Position numbers and translations under genes: made by a program. From Mycobacterium paraffinicum (GTDB lineage Bacteria > Actinomycetota > Actinomycetes > Mycobacteriales > Mycobacteriaceae), in NCBI RefSeq assembly GCF_001907675.1, contig NZ_MPNT01000061.1:1-14494 (forward strand): 14,494 nt of DNA, written 5' to 3'. This document shows, one piece after another, positions 7,352 through 14,494 of the stretch. The notes beneath the pieces are model-generated. The model saw only the letters and a list, made by a program, of their open reading frames with translations. It searched no databases and was not told the DNA's origin. Every line of letters begins with the position of its first letter. The stretch's first letter is position 1.

Positions 7352-8035
7352 TCACCTGATCGGCAGGACGTCCGACACCAGCCACGCGTCGCCGTGCTTG
7401 GTCAGCGCCACCCGCAGCGCGGGCGCCGACTGGCTCGGCGGTTGGCCCGGCGCGTTCTGGGTGACCCGGAGAATCACCGCGACACTGGCCGCCGACGGCC
7501 CCAGCGCCTCGACCCCGGCCGCCAGCGTGGCGGCCTGCGCGGTGACGTTGTGCTGGGCGAGTTCGGAGCTGGACTTCGTGTACTGCTCTTTGAAGGCGGC
7601 GGCGTGCTCCGGGACGATCAGCGCCGTGGCCCGGTCGATCGAGCTGTCGGGGGCGCCCGGGGTGAACGACGCCATCGCCTCCGCCATTCCGGTCGCGACC
7701 CGAACCACGTCGCGGGAGTCGTCCTTGAAGACGCGGTCCGACCGCGTCCAATGCGTGTAGCCGGTGACTACGGCGGCCACCAGCGCCGCCGTGCACAGGA
7801 AGACGACGGCCAACCGCAGACCCGGCGCCTCGTCGTCGGTGCCGACGCTGACCGAATCGCGCCGCAGCAGCCAGAAATTGACCGCGACGCCCTCGACGAT
7901 CAGCAGCACGAGCACCGAGCACGCCGAGACCCACCACAGCGGCCAGCCGAGGACCAGCCCGATCGCCAGTAACGCCGCGATCGCGGCCAGCGGGGCCAGG
8001 ATGTCGAACGCGAGCAGGCGCCAGAGGTTTCTCAT
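7352..8035 (-). CDS. omamB: Orphan Mce-associated membrane protein, Rv0200-like
   Basis: This is a predicted 227-residue protein starting at ATG 8035, where ATGA overlaps the stop of omamA by 4 bases. Three hydrophobic segments (about 10-31, 33-55 and 74-94) are followed by an extracytoplasmic domain (about 95-227). That domain has the pattern of Mce-associated (Mam) proteins: charged residues after the last helix (RSDRVFKDDSRDVVRVATGMAEAM), a central helix (EHAAAFKEQYTKSSSEL) and a closing beta-rich stretch ending AWLVSDVLPIR. The length is close to Rv0200 of M. tuberculosis. Such proteins stabilise Mce lipid or cholesterol import complexes, and the pairing with OmamA suggests they act together. 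The name omamB follows the naming used for Rv0200 as I recall it. A longer reading frame continues upstream of 8035, but it only shadows omamA. Confidence 0.82.
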   Translation of the reverse strand: MRNLWRLLAFDILAPLAAIAALLAIGLVLGWPLWWVSACSVLVLLIVEGVAVNFWLLRRDSVSVGTDDEAPGLRLAVVFLCTAALVAAVVTGYTHWTRSDRVFKDDSRDVVRVATGMAEAMASFTPGAPDSSIDRATALIVPEHAAAFKEQYTKSSSELAQHNVTAQAATLAAGVEALGPSAASVAVILRVTQNAPGQPPSQSAPALRVALTKHGDAWLVSDVLPIR

Positions 8036-8679
8036 CGGATCGATTCCAGCCCCGAGATCATCAGCTTGCCGTCCACGTTGACCACGTCGAGGCGCAGATT
8101 CCAGTGCACCGTCTGCGGTTTGGCGCCGGCGTTCTCGCTGACCGACGTCGCAACCAGCATCACCGCGTCCAACCGGCTCGCGAACGGCGGCAGCTTGGTC
8201 GTGACGACCGGCCGGGATACGCCGGGCTGGCTGTCGAGGTCGTGGTGCACGGTCTCGACGGCCACCGCGTCGATCCGCCCGGCGCTCTTGGACTGCAGCT
8301 TCTCCACCACCTGCCGGTAGGGCTGCATGGCCGCGTCGAAGTCTGTGTTGAGTTCGCCGACCGTCCCGTCGTGCAGACGTTGCAGGCTCGCGTCGACGTT
8401 CCCGCTGTTCATGTTGATCAGCACACCCGTCCACTCCGCGGCGGTTTGCATGACGCGGGACAGGTAGCGGCGTTCGGCCGTGTCGTCGCGGTGACCCGAC
8501 CACAGGAAGAACCCGAACACGATCGCCGCCACCGACAGCACCCCAAGGACGGCCGACGCGATCCCGTAGGGGGAGAACATCGGGCCGCCGGCGGCCTCGT
8601 CGTCGTCACGGGCTTCTTCGGCGTCGGCGTCCTCCGCGTCTTTCGGGGTCGATGGCTCGGTTGTCTGGCCGTCGGACAT
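8032..8679 (-). CDS. omamA: Orphan Mce-associated membrane protein A, Rv0199-like
   Basis: This is a predicted 215-residue single-pass protein. Residues 1-33 are acidic and cytoplasmic, 39-61 form one membrane helix (ASAVLGVLSVAAIVFGFFLW), and 62-215 form an extracytoplasmic Mam domain with RRYLSRVMQTAAEWTGVLINMN and a beta-rich end (VHWNLRLDVVNVDGKLMISG). In M. tuberculosis, OmamA (Rv0199) is needed for stability of Mce1 and Mce4 transporters and hence for fatty acid and cholesterol import; the Mce operons themselves are not in this window. It is the first gene of a two-gene operon with omamB, with ATGA overlap. The start at ATG 8679 has only a weak purine stretch upstream. The 41-bp gap to the divergent zmp1 start is very short, so promoters of each gene must lie within or near the other's 5' end. 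Confidence 0.85.
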   Translation of the reverse strand: MSDGQTTEPSTPKDAEDADAEEARDDDEAAGGPMFSPYGIASAVLGVLSVAAIVFGFFLWSGHRDDTAERRYLSRVMQTAAEWTGVLINMNSGNVDASLQRLHDGTVGELNTDFDAAMQPYRQVVEKLQSKSAGRIDAVAVETVHHDLDSQPGVSRPVVTTKLPPFASRLDAVMLVATSVSENAGAKPQTVHWNLRLDVVNVDGKLMISGLESIR

Positions 8680-8706
8680 GGCCCGATCGTCGCACCCGAG
8701 AAAGAT

Positions 8707-8713
8707 GGAAGGA
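8707..8713 (+). promoter_or_regulatory. Ribosome binding site of zmp1
   Basis: GGAAGGA lies 7 nt upstream of the GTG at 8721. Together with the conserved residues that begin just after, it selects 8721 over upstream in-frame starts such as 8652. Confidence 0.7.
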
Positions 8714-8720
8714 TGGCGGG

Positions 8721-10706
8721 GTGACTGTAGAGGCCATTCGCTCGGGCATCGACCTGAGCCACGTCGACGCCAACACCCGCCCCCAAGACGACCTGTTCGG
8801 GCACGTCAACGGCCGCTGGCTGGCCGACTACGACATACCGGCGGACCGGGCCACCGACGGCGCGTTCCGTCACCTGTTCGACCGCGCCGAGGAGCAGGTG
8901 CGCGACCTGATCGTCGAGGCCAGCCAGACCGGCGCCGCCCCGGGCACCGACCAACAACGCATCGGCGACCTCTACGCCAGCTTCCTCGACGAGGCGGCCA
9001 TCGCGCGCCGCGGCCTGCAACCCCTGCTCGACGAGCTGGCCACCATCGACGGCGCGGCCGACGCGGACGCGCTGGCGGTTGCGGTGGGCGCACTGCAGCG
9101 CACCGGGGTGGGCGGCAGCGTCGCGATGTACATCGACACCGACGCCAAGAACTCGGCCCGGTACCTGGTGCACGTCACCCAGTCCGGCATCGGGTTGCCC
9201 GACGAGTCCTACTTCCGCGACGAGCAGCACGCCGAGGTGCTCGCGGCCTACCCCGGGCACATCGCCCGGATGTTCGCCCTGGTCTACGGCGGGACCGCGG
9301 AGACGCACGCCGAGGCGGCGGCGCGCATCGTGGCGCTGGAAGCCAAGCTGGCCGCCGCGCACTGGGACGTGGTCAAGCGCCGCGACGCCGAGCTCTCCTA
9401 CAACCTGCGCACCTTCGCGGACCTGCAGGCCGAGGGCAAGGGCTTCGACTGGACCGGCTGGGCGAGCGCGCTGGGCGGCTCACCGGAAGCCTTCTCCGAA
9501 GTCATTGTGCGGCAACCGGATTACCTCACCGCGTTCGCCGACCTGTGGGGCAGCGGCGACCTGGATGACTGGAAGCGTTGGGCGCGTTGGCGGTTGATCC
9601 GCGCGCGGGCGTCCTGGCTGACCGACGAGCTGGTCGCGGCGGACTTCGACTTCTATGGTCGCCTGCTCACCGGCGCCGAGCAGATCCGGGAACGCTGGAA
9701 GCGGGCCGTGTCGCTGGTGGAACACCTGATGGGCGATTCCGTCGGAAAGCTATATGTGGAGCGCTATTTCCCGCCCGGCGCGAAGGCGCGCATCGACGCG
9801 CTGGTGGACAACCTGAAGGCGGCCTACCGGCTGTCCATCAACGAGCTGGATTGGATGACGCCGCAGACCCGGGAGCGGGCGCTGGCCAAGCTGGACAAGT
9901 TCGTCGCCAAGGTGGGCTACCCGGCGAAGTGGCGTGACTACTCCGCGCTGGTGATCGACCGCGACGACCTCTACGGCAACTTTCAGCGCGGCTATGCGGT
10001 CAACCACGACCGCGAACTGGCCAAGCTGGGCGGCCCCGTCGACAAAGACGAGTGGTTCATGACGCCCCAGACCGTCAACGCCTACTACAACCCGGGGATG
10101 AACGAAATCGTCTTCCCCGCAGCCATTTTGCAGCCGCCGTTCTTCGACCCCGAGGCCGACGACGCCGCCAACTACGGCGGGATCGGCTCCGTCATCGGGC
10201 ACGAGATCGGCCACGGCTTCGACGACCAGGGCGCCAAGTACGACGGCGACGGCAACCTGGTGGACTGGTGGACCGACGCCGACCGCGCCGAATTCGGCGC
10301 CCGCACCAAGGCGTTGATCGAGCAGTACGAGGCGTACACGCCGCGCGGGCTGGACGCGAGCCACCACGTCAACGGCGCCTTCACCGTCGGGGAGAACATC
10401 GGCGACCTGGGCGGGTTGTCGATCGCCCTGCTGGCCTACCAGCTGTCGCTGAACGGCCAGGACGCACCCGTGATCGACGGGCTCACCGGCGTGCAGCGCG
10501 TGTTCTACGGCTGGGCACAGGTGTGGCGCACCAAATCCCGCCCGGCCGAGGCGATCCGGCGCTTGGCGACCGACCCGCACTCACCGCCGGAGTTCCGCTG
10601 CAACGGCGTCATCCGCAACATGGACGCCTTCTACGAGGCGTTCGGTGTCGCCGAGGACGACGCGTTGTTCCTCGAGCCGCAGCGCCGGGTCAGGATCTGG
10701 AACTGA
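8721..10706 (+). CDS. zmp1: Zmp1, M13 family zinc metallopeptidase
   Basis: This is a predicted 661-residue neprilysin-like peptidase, almost the same length as M. tuberculosis Zmp1 (663). The M13 N-terminal domain spans about residues 10-430 (SGIDLSHVDANTRPQDDLFGHVNGRW at the start). The catalytic domain contains NAYYNPGMNEIVFPAAILQPPFF, then HEIGH: zinc ligands His494 and His498 with catalytic Glu495, and third ligand Glu558 in GENIGDLGG, with Asp562. The protein ends with RRVRIWN. No signal peptide is visible, as in Zmp1 proteins, although the enzyme is reported outside the cytosol. Zmp1 has been linked to suppression of inflammasome activation and phagosome maturation. The GTG start has a GGAAGGA at 7 nt; a frame extending upstream to 8652 only mirrors the divergent omamA gene. 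The 3' end overlaps the 3' end of the oxidoreductase gene by 17 bases. Confidence 0.95.
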   Translation: MTVEAIRSGIDLSHVDANTRPQDDLFGHVNGRWLADYDIPADRATDGAFRHLFDRAEEQVRDLIVEASQTGAAPGTDQQRIGDLYASFLDEAAIARRGLQPLLDELATIDGAADADALAVAVGALQRTGVGGSVAMYIDTDAKNSARYLVHVTQSGIGLPDESYFRDEQHAEVLAAYPGHIARMFALVYGGTAETHAEAAARIVALEAKLAAAHWDVVKRRDAELSYNLRTFADLQAEGKGFDWTGWASALGGSPEAFSEVIVRQPDYLTAFADLWGSGDLDDWKRWARWRLIRARASWLTDELVAADFDFYGRLLTGAEQIRERWKRAVSLVEHLMGDSVGKLYVERYFPPGAKARIDALVDNLKAAYRLSINELDWMTPQTRERALAKLDKFVAKVGYPAKWRDYSALVIDRDDLYGNFQRGYAVNHDRELAKLGGPVDKDEWFMTPQTVNAYYNPGMNEIVFPAAILQPPFFDPEADDAANYGGIGSVIGHEIGHGFDDQGAKYDGDGNLVDWWTDADRAEFGARTKALIEQYEAYTPRGLDASHHVNGAFTVGENIGDLGGLSIALLAYQLSLNGQDAPVIDGLTGVQRVFYGWAQVWRTKSRPAEAIRRLATDPHSPPEFRCNGVIRNMDAFYEAFGVAEDDALFLEPQRRVRIWN

Positions 10707-12933
10707 CGGGCACTCCCACCGGCTCGATCCGGGCGGGCACGTGCTTGTGCCACGGCGTCCCCGCGTAGGGATCGCGCCATTCCGTCGAGGTGAGCGCGTT
10801 CGGGGCGACACCAGGAATCACGGTGTGCCCGTCGCCGTCGACGTAGTCGAGCCCAAAGCCGTTGGGCAGGGCCGCATGTCCGGCCAGCATGGTCTCGGTG
10901 ATCTCGACGGTGGCCTCGGCGGTGCCGGCCGCGGTGCTGATGCGGGCCCGGCACCCGTCGGCGAGCCCGAGGGCTTGGGCGTCCTCGACGCTGACGCGCA
11001 GCGCCCCCTCGGCGTCGCGCTTGCGCCAGGACGGGTCGCGGAAGATGTCGTTGGCGGTGTAGGCGCGGCGCTCGCCCACCGACAGCACGATCGGGAAATC
11101 CGGCGAGGTGAGCCGCGGCGGGGCCGCGGTCAGCGCCGCCAATTCGGTGAGCATGTCCGGGATTTCCAGCGCGATCTTGTGATCGGCGTGGCTGATCAGC
11201 GCGAAGTCGTCCTCGTAGTTGTGGGCGGTGAACGTGACCCCGGAGGGGGTGTCGAGGATCGCGTCGAACAACGCGTTGCCGTCGGCGTGGCCGGCGCGGC
11301 GCACGGCGTCGGGATAGGTCAGCGCGGCCTTCTGGGCGAGCCCCCACAGGGCGGCCGCGCCGCGCAGGCCGTCGGGCAGCGTCGGCCCGAGCGTCTCGTA
11401 GAGGACATAGGGCAGCAGCTTCGCGATCGTCGGGTTCGCGGTCGCGGTCAGGAACGCCTCGGTGTAGGCCTGCCGGCCGCGCCGGGCGGCCTCGGCCAGC
11501 GGCCGCAGGTCCGCGTCGTCCACCACGCCCAGCGCCCGCACCAGCCGCGCCCAGATCTCCGGCTCGGGCAGGGTTCCGGGCAGCGGCTCGAGCAGCGGCC
11601 GGCGCAGTTGAAAAGCGTTGTGCGGGAACTCCAGGTTGAAGAAGGTGGCTTCCGGCTTCTCGAACTGGGAGGCCGCGGGCAGCACGTAGTGGGCGAGCCG
11701 GGCGGTCTCGGTCATCGCGACGTCGATGACGACCATCAGTTCCAGCGATTTGAAGGCCTCGCGGCAGGCCGCCGAGTCGGCCAGGGAGTGCGCGGGGTTG
11801 CTGCTCTCCACGATCATGGCCCGGAACCGGTCGGGGTGGTCGGTGAGGATCTCCTCGGGCACGACGTTGCTGGGCACCAACCCGGAGATGATCGGGGCGC
11901 CGGTCACCGGCGTGCGGCCGGAGAACTGGCCGAACAGCGGCCCGAACGCCGAATGCAGGTGCTGGCCGCCCTTTTTCGCGAAGTTGCCGGTGAATATCCA
12001 CAGCAGCTTGTTCAGGTAGGAGCAGAGCGTGCTGTTGGGCGCCTGCTGCACCCCGAGGTCCTCGAACACCGAGACGCTGGCCGCCGCGGCGATGCGGCGG
12101 GCCGCCGCGCGCAACAGCTCCTCGTCGACGCCGCACCGCTGCGCGTAGTCGGGCACTGGCACGTCGCGCAGCGCGGCGCGGACGGCGTCGGCACCCCGCA
12201 CGTGCTCGGCCAGAAACGTTTCGTTGCAAAGGTTTTCCTGAACGAGGATGGCCGCGAGGGCGGCCAGGCACCACGCGTCGGTGCCGGGCCGCACCCGCAG
12301 GTGGAAGTCGGACATCTTGGCGGTGTCGGTGACCACGGGGTCGATGACGATCATCGACCGGGCCGGGTCCTTGGCGATCTCGTTGAGCACCACCCGGGCG
12401 CGGGGAAAGCTCTGCGACATCCACGGGTTCTTGCCCACGAAGACGGACACCTCGGCGTGCTCGAACTCGCCGCGCGTGTGGCCGCCGTACAGCTGTCCGT
12501 CGATCCACGCTTCGCCGGTTTTCTCCTGCGCCAACGCGTTTGACCGGTAGCGCGACCCGAGGGCCTTGAGGAAGGCGCCGCTGTAAGCCCCGCCGAGGTG
12601 GTTGCCCTGCCCGCCGCCGCCATAGTAGAAGATCTTGTCCCCGCCGTAGGCGTCGCGGATGTGTTTGAAACCCTCGGCGATCTCGACAATCGCGGTGTCC
12701 CAGTCGATCTCCTCGAAGCTGCCGTCCGCGCGGCGGCGCAGCGGCGACGTCAGGCGGGCACCGCTGTTCTGGTAGTGATCCAGCCGCAGCGCCTTGTTGC
12801 AGGTGTACCCCTGCGACGCCGGGTGCGCCTTGTCGCCCCGGATCCGGGCCAGCCGGCGATCCTCGACTTGGACGACGATGCCGCAGTTGCATTCGCACAG
12901 GATGCAGGCCGTTGACTGCCATTCACCGGTCAT
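10690..12933 (-). CDS. Molybdopterin-dependent oxidoreductase (DMSO reductase superfamily), Rv0197-like
   Basis: This is a predicted 747-residue protein. An N-terminal [4Fe-4S] motif is formed by Cys10, Cys13, Cys17 and Cys45 (ACILCECNCG and GYTCNKAL). The central bis-MGD binding region includes YYGGGGQGNHLGG (104-115), FVGKNPW (165-171) and VIDPVVTDTAKMSDFHLRVRPGTD. A molydopterin dinucleotide-binding C-terminal domain spans about 617-740 with ending GVAPNALTSTEW. There is no Tat signal, so it should be cytoplasmic. The region that carries the metal-ligating Cys or Sec in formate dehydrogenases reads SNALAQEKTGEAW here and lacks both. The substrate is unknown; annotation as formate dehydrogenase would not be safe. 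It is second in an operon with the TetR gene (ATGA overlap), with an RBS GAAAGGA 9 nt before the ATG. The homologue in M. tuberculosis, Rv0197, has no established function. Its stop lies inside the end of zmp1. Confidence 0.9.
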   Translation of the reverse strand: MTGEWQSTACILCECNCGIVVQVEDRRLARIRGDKAHPASQGYTCNKALRLDHYQNSGARLTSPLRRRADGSFEEIDWDTAIVEIAEGFKHIRDAYGGDKIFYYGGGGQGNHLGGAYSGAFLKALGSRYRSNALAQEKTGEAWIDGQLYGGHTRGEFEHAEVSVFVGKNPWMSQSFPRARVVLNEIAKDPARSMIVIDPVVTDTAKMSDFHLRVRPGTDAWCLAALAAILVQENLCNETFLAEHVRGADAVRAALRDVPVPDYAQRCGVDEELLRAAARRIAAAASVSVFEDLGVQQAPNSTLCSYLNKLLWIFTGNFAKKGGQHLHSAFGPLFGQFSGRTPVTGAPIISGLVPSNVVPEEILTDHPDRFRAMIVESSNPAHSLADSAACREAFKSLELMVVIDVAMTETARLAHYVLPAASQFEKPEATFFNLEFPHNAFQLRRPLLEPLPGTLPEPEIWARLVRALGVVDDADLRPLAEAARRGRQAYTEAFLTATANPTIAKLLPYVLYETLGPTLPDGLRGAAALWGLAQKAALTYPDAVRRAGHADGNALFDAILDTPSGVTFTAHNYEDDFALISHADHKIALEIPDMLTELAALTAAPPRLTSPDFPIVLSVGERRAYTANDIFRDPSWRKRDAEGALRVSVEDAQALGLADGCRARISTAAGTAEATVEITETMLAGHAALPNGFGLDYVDGDGHTVIPGVAPNALTSTEWRDPYAGTPWHKHVPARIEPVGVPVSSRS

Positions 12934-13517
12934 CGCGGGATGTCCTTTCTGGTCGTCTCGGCCAGCAGCAGGTCGCCGAGCTGGCGGTGCACGACGTCAA
13001 GGGGGGCCAAGTCTCGACGCACCCTGGCCAGCACGATCGCGCCCTCGAGCGCGGTGGTGGCAAGCATCGACAGGTCGGCGGCCCGCCCCCGCGGTACGCC
13101 GTCGGCGATGAAGCGCTGCGCGATCAGGTCGGTCCAGCGCTCGAACACCGACGCCGCGCGCTCGACGGCCGGCGCCGTGCGCTCGCCGTCTTCCTCGCCG
13201 GCTTCCACCGAGACCGCGACCACCGGGCAGCCCGCGCGGAAGTCGCTGTCCAGCAGCTGGCGGCGGTACTTGTCGATCAGGGTGTCGATCAGCTGGGCGC
13301 CGCTGTCGGCCTCGGCGATGATCGCGGCGACGTGGTCACCGGCGTAGTCGACCGCCTCGCAGAGCAGTTGCGTGCGCCCGCCGGGAAAGTAGTGGTACGC
13401 CGAGCCGCGCGGCGCGCCGCTGTGCTCGAGCACGTCCGAGATCGCGGTGGCGTGCGCGCCCCGCTCCCGGATCAGCAGCGCGGCGGAGATCACCATCCGC
13501 TCGCGTGGACTGCGCAT
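12930..13517 (-). CDS. TetR family transcriptional regulator (LmrA/YxaF-like), Rv0196-like
   Basis: This is a predicted 195-residue regulator from ATG 13517. The N-terminal HTH is typical of TetR: RERMVISAALLIRERG, then TAISDVLEHSGAPRGSAYHYFPGG (25-47). The ligand-binding part contains FRAGCPVVAVSVEAG (93-107), which I associate with the LmrA/YxaF group of TetR C-terminal domains, often responsive to small hydrophobic ligands. A longer frame up to 13601 would run through the palindrome and into the hairpin; GAGGAG 5 nt before 13517 and the family start favour the shorter form. The stop overlaps the oxidoreductase start by 4 bases, so the two genes are coupled. A 20-bp AT-rich palindrome 21 bp upstream of the ATG is a likely autoregulatory operator. 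The inferred role is repression of its own operon until a substrate or related ligand binds. Confidence 0.9.
   Translation of the reverse strand: MRSPRERMVISAALLIRERGAHATAISDVLEHSGAPRGSAYHYFPGGRTQLLCEAVDYAGDHVAAIIAEADSGAQLIDTLIDKYRRQLLDSDFRAGCPVVAVSVEAGEEDGERTAPAVERAASVFERWTDLIAQRFIADGVPRGRAADLSMLATTALEGAIVLARVRRDLAPLDVVHRQLGDLLLAETTRKDIPR
12943..12949 (-). promoter_or_regulatory. Ribosome binding site of the molybdopterin oxidoreductase gene
   Basis: GAAAGGA on the minus strand, within the last codons of the TetR gene, lies 9 nt before the ATG at 12933. It allows independent initiation as well as coupling to TetR translation. Confidence 0.65.
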
Positions 13518-13522
13518 CGCCG

Positions 13523-13528
13523 CTCCTC
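13523..13528 (-). promoter_or_regulatory. Ribosome binding site of the TetR gene
   Basis: GAGGAG on the minus strand is 5 nt before the ATG at 13517 and decides this start over upstream in-frame codons. Confidence 0.75.
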
Positions 13529-13538
13529 GGGTGAAGGG

Positions 13539-13558
13539 TATGTATGATGCTATACATA
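13539..13558. promoter_or_regulatory. Perfect inverted repeat, probable TetR operator
   Basis: TATGTAT (13539-13545) and ATACATA (13552-13558) are exact reverse complements separated by the 6-nt GATGCT. The element is AT-rich in a roughly 70% GC setting and lies 21 bp upstream of the TetR start. It overlaps minus-strand -10 candidates TAGCAT (13552 to 13547) and TACCCT (13540 to 13535). Size, symmetry and position fit a TetR dimer site that blocks the promoter of the TetR-oxidoreductase operon. Confidence 0.7.
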
Positions 13559-13583
13559 ATCGCCGGCCCCGCGGAAGGGCCAA

Positions 13584-13593
13584 GCTCGCGAGC
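13584..13593. repeat. Perfect 10-bp palindrome beside the terminator
   Basis: GCTCGCGAGC is self-complementary and touches the outer edge of the large hairpin. It may be part of the same structure or of a dispersed repeat, or it may be chance in GC-rich DNA. Confidence 0.45.
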
Positions 13594-13642
13594 AGACGCA
13601 AAATCGCCCAATTCCGGTTCGGAATGGGCGATTTTGCGTCTG
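13593..13642 (-). terminator. Strong hairpin terminator after the L,D-transpeptidase gene, probably bidirectional
   Basis: CAGACGCAAAATCGCCC... (13593-13616) and its complement (13620-13642) form a stem of about 23 bp with a single bulged A and a loop of about 3 nt. AAAA on the 5' side and TTTT on the 3' side flank the GC-rich inner stem (ATCGCCC/GGGCGAT), as in bidirectional intrinsic terminators. It begins 11 bp beyond the TAG of the transpeptidase gene and insulates it from the TetR operon downstream. Confidence 0.75.
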
Positions 13643-13653
13643 GGCGTCGGAGG

Positions 13654-14494
13654 CTAGTTCAGCCAGTCGGCGGAGCCGTCGTTCTTCTTGTAGTCGCCGC
13701 CGCTGGAGTTCTTCACGATGATGGGGTCACCCGGACCGAAGTTGTCGAAGAACCACTTGGCGTTGGTGGGGCTGATGTTGATGCAGCCGTGGCTGACGTC
13801 GCGCTTGCCTTGGTCGTCCACCGACCACGGCGCGCTGTGTACGTAGTCGCCGACGTTGTCGAAGCGGACCGCATCCTCCACCGTCACCTTGTAGCCGTAG
13901 GTCGAGTTGACCGGGACCCCGTAGGTCGAGGAGTCCATCACCACCGACGCCTTCTTGTCCTGCACGTAGTAGGTGCCGTTGGGGGTCTGGTGGTTGCCGG
14001 CGGTCATGCCCATGGACATCGGGAAGGTCTTCTCCACGGTGCCGTTGCGCGTGATGGTCAGCTGGTGGGTGGCGTCATCGGCCGTCGCCACCAGCGTGTC
14101 GCCGGTCTGGAAGTTGGTCACGGTGCCGCCGGCGTCGACGGTGACGGCGGTGTGGGCGGGCCAGAAGCTCAACGGACGCCACCGCAACTGGGTCGGGGTC
14201 ATCCAGTAGAACTTGCCCGGCACCGGCGGCACGGACGAGACGTGCACGGCGTTGATCGCCGCGCCGGCGTCCTCCACCGTTCCGGGGAAGTTGATGATGA
14301 TCGGCTGGGCGACCCCCACCGTCGAGCCCGTTTTCGGGACGAACGAGGGCGGCCCGAACGGCGGCGTGCCGGTGAAGGGGGTGGGGTTCTGCCCGACGGC
14401 CGAGGTTGCGGCCGGCTGTGCCACCGGGGGCATCCACGGCGGGGGCGGCGGGGCCGGCGCGTCAGGCGGGGGCGGCGGCGCGAACGGGTCGGGC
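13654..14494 (-). CDS. L,D-transpeptidase (YkuD fold), LdtMt4/Rv0192-like, N-terminus outside window
   Basis: The minus-strand frame is open from the right edge to TAG, giving 279 residues of a longer protein. The visible part starts with a Pro-rich linker ([20 protein letters not shown]), then an Ig-like domain (about [15 protein letters not shown] to [13 protein letters not shown]), then the YkuD catalytic domain. The catalytic motif HSAPW...SHGCIN is present: His, 14 residues, Ser-His-Gly-Cys-Ile-Asn, with the nucleophilic Cys codon at 13783-13785. [17 protein letters not shown] and SSTYGVPV are usual family segments. The enzyme joins peptidoglycan stems by 3-3 cross-links outside the membrane and is a target class of carbapenems. 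An ATG at 14431-14433 is unlikely to be the start, because it would cut through the Pro-rich linker and leave no signal or anchor. Assignment to LdtMt4 rather than another paralogue relies on synteny with Rv0196-Rv0206c. Confidence 0.9.
   Translation of the reverse strand, partial: PDPFAPPPPPDAPAPPPPPWMPPVAQPAATSAVGQNPTPFTGTPPFGPPSFVPKTGSTVGVAQPIIINFPGTVEDAGAAINAVHVSSVPPVPGKFYWMTPTQLRWRPLSFWPAHTAVTVDAGGTVTNFQTGDTLVATADDATHQLTITRNGTVEKTFPMSMGMTAGNHQTPNGTYYVQDKKASVVMDSSTYGVPVNSTYGYKVTVEDAVRFDNVGDYVHSAPWSVDDQGKRDVSHGCINISPTNAKWFFDNFGPGDPIIVKNSSGGDYKKNDGSADWLN

Noticed and set aside
7354..8503. Long form of omamB starting near 8503
   Set aside because: The added part is the omamA gene read in another frame; the ATGA overlap at 8032-8035 gives the natural start.
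10645..12543. 632-codon open frame on the plus strand opposite the oxidoreductase gene
   Set aside because: It is low-complexity Gly/Arg/Val/His-rich sequence produced by reading the complement of a GC-rich gene; the minus-strand protein has real Fe-S and cofactor motifs.
10631..12922. 763-codon minus-strand frame overlapping the oxidoreductase in another phase
   Set aside because: It is Arg-rich with no motif, a frame-shifted shadow of the real gene.

Overview
The window is a very GC-rich, gene-dense stretch of a Mycobacterium chromosome. Almost every protein closely matches, as I recall the families, the block Rv0206c to Rv0196 plus Rv0192 of M. tuberculosis, here in the opposite orientation. 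Three features argue against M. tuberculosis itself and suggest a slow grower of the M. avium complex or a relative: the hemophore is longer (183 residues), MmpL11 carries an extra linker of about 50 residues, and no homologues of Rv0193c to Rv0195 lie between the transpeptidase and the TetR gene. The species cannot be fixed without a database search.

Layout. 2-463 (+) is the C-terminal tail of mmpL3. 467-1615 (-) is an AI-2E family membrane protein. 1762-2919 (+) is a polytopic UPF0104/MprF-like membrane protein. 2916-3467 (-) is an Rv0203-type secreted hemophore. A 327-bp divergent regulatory region follows, then mmpL11 at 3795-6836 (+), which is translationally coupled to an HTH protein at 6833-7351 (+). 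Next is the coupled minus-strand pair omamA (8032-8679) and omamB (7352-8035). zmp1 at 8721-10706 (+) reads away from them. A TetR regulator (12930-13517) and a molybdopterin oxidoreductase (10690-12933) form a coupled minus-strand operon. Last come a strong hairpin terminator and the catalytic part of an L,D-transpeptidase (13654 to the right edge, -).

How the genes fit together. The left half is the heme-acquisition and mycomembrane-lipid cluster: the hemophore binds heme outside the cell, and MmpL11 and MmpL3 are RND transporters that export mycolate lipids and have been implicated in heme entry. omamA and omamB encode orphan Mce-associated proteins that support Mce lipid importers. Zmp1 is the M13 zinc metalloprotease linked to virulence. 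The transpeptidase makes 3-3 cross-links in peptidoglycan. The theme is therefore the cell envelope and host interaction, with one redox enzyme under apparent TetR control.

All four convergent junctions have stop codons that nearly touch, abut or overlap, and no terminator is visible at any of them. I see no mobile element, tRNA, rRNA or CRISPR. This is a conserved core locus and I do not see a wholly new system. The best leads are the regulatory elements (TetR palindrome, 11-bp phased repeats, bidirectional hairpin) and lineage-specific protein changes.
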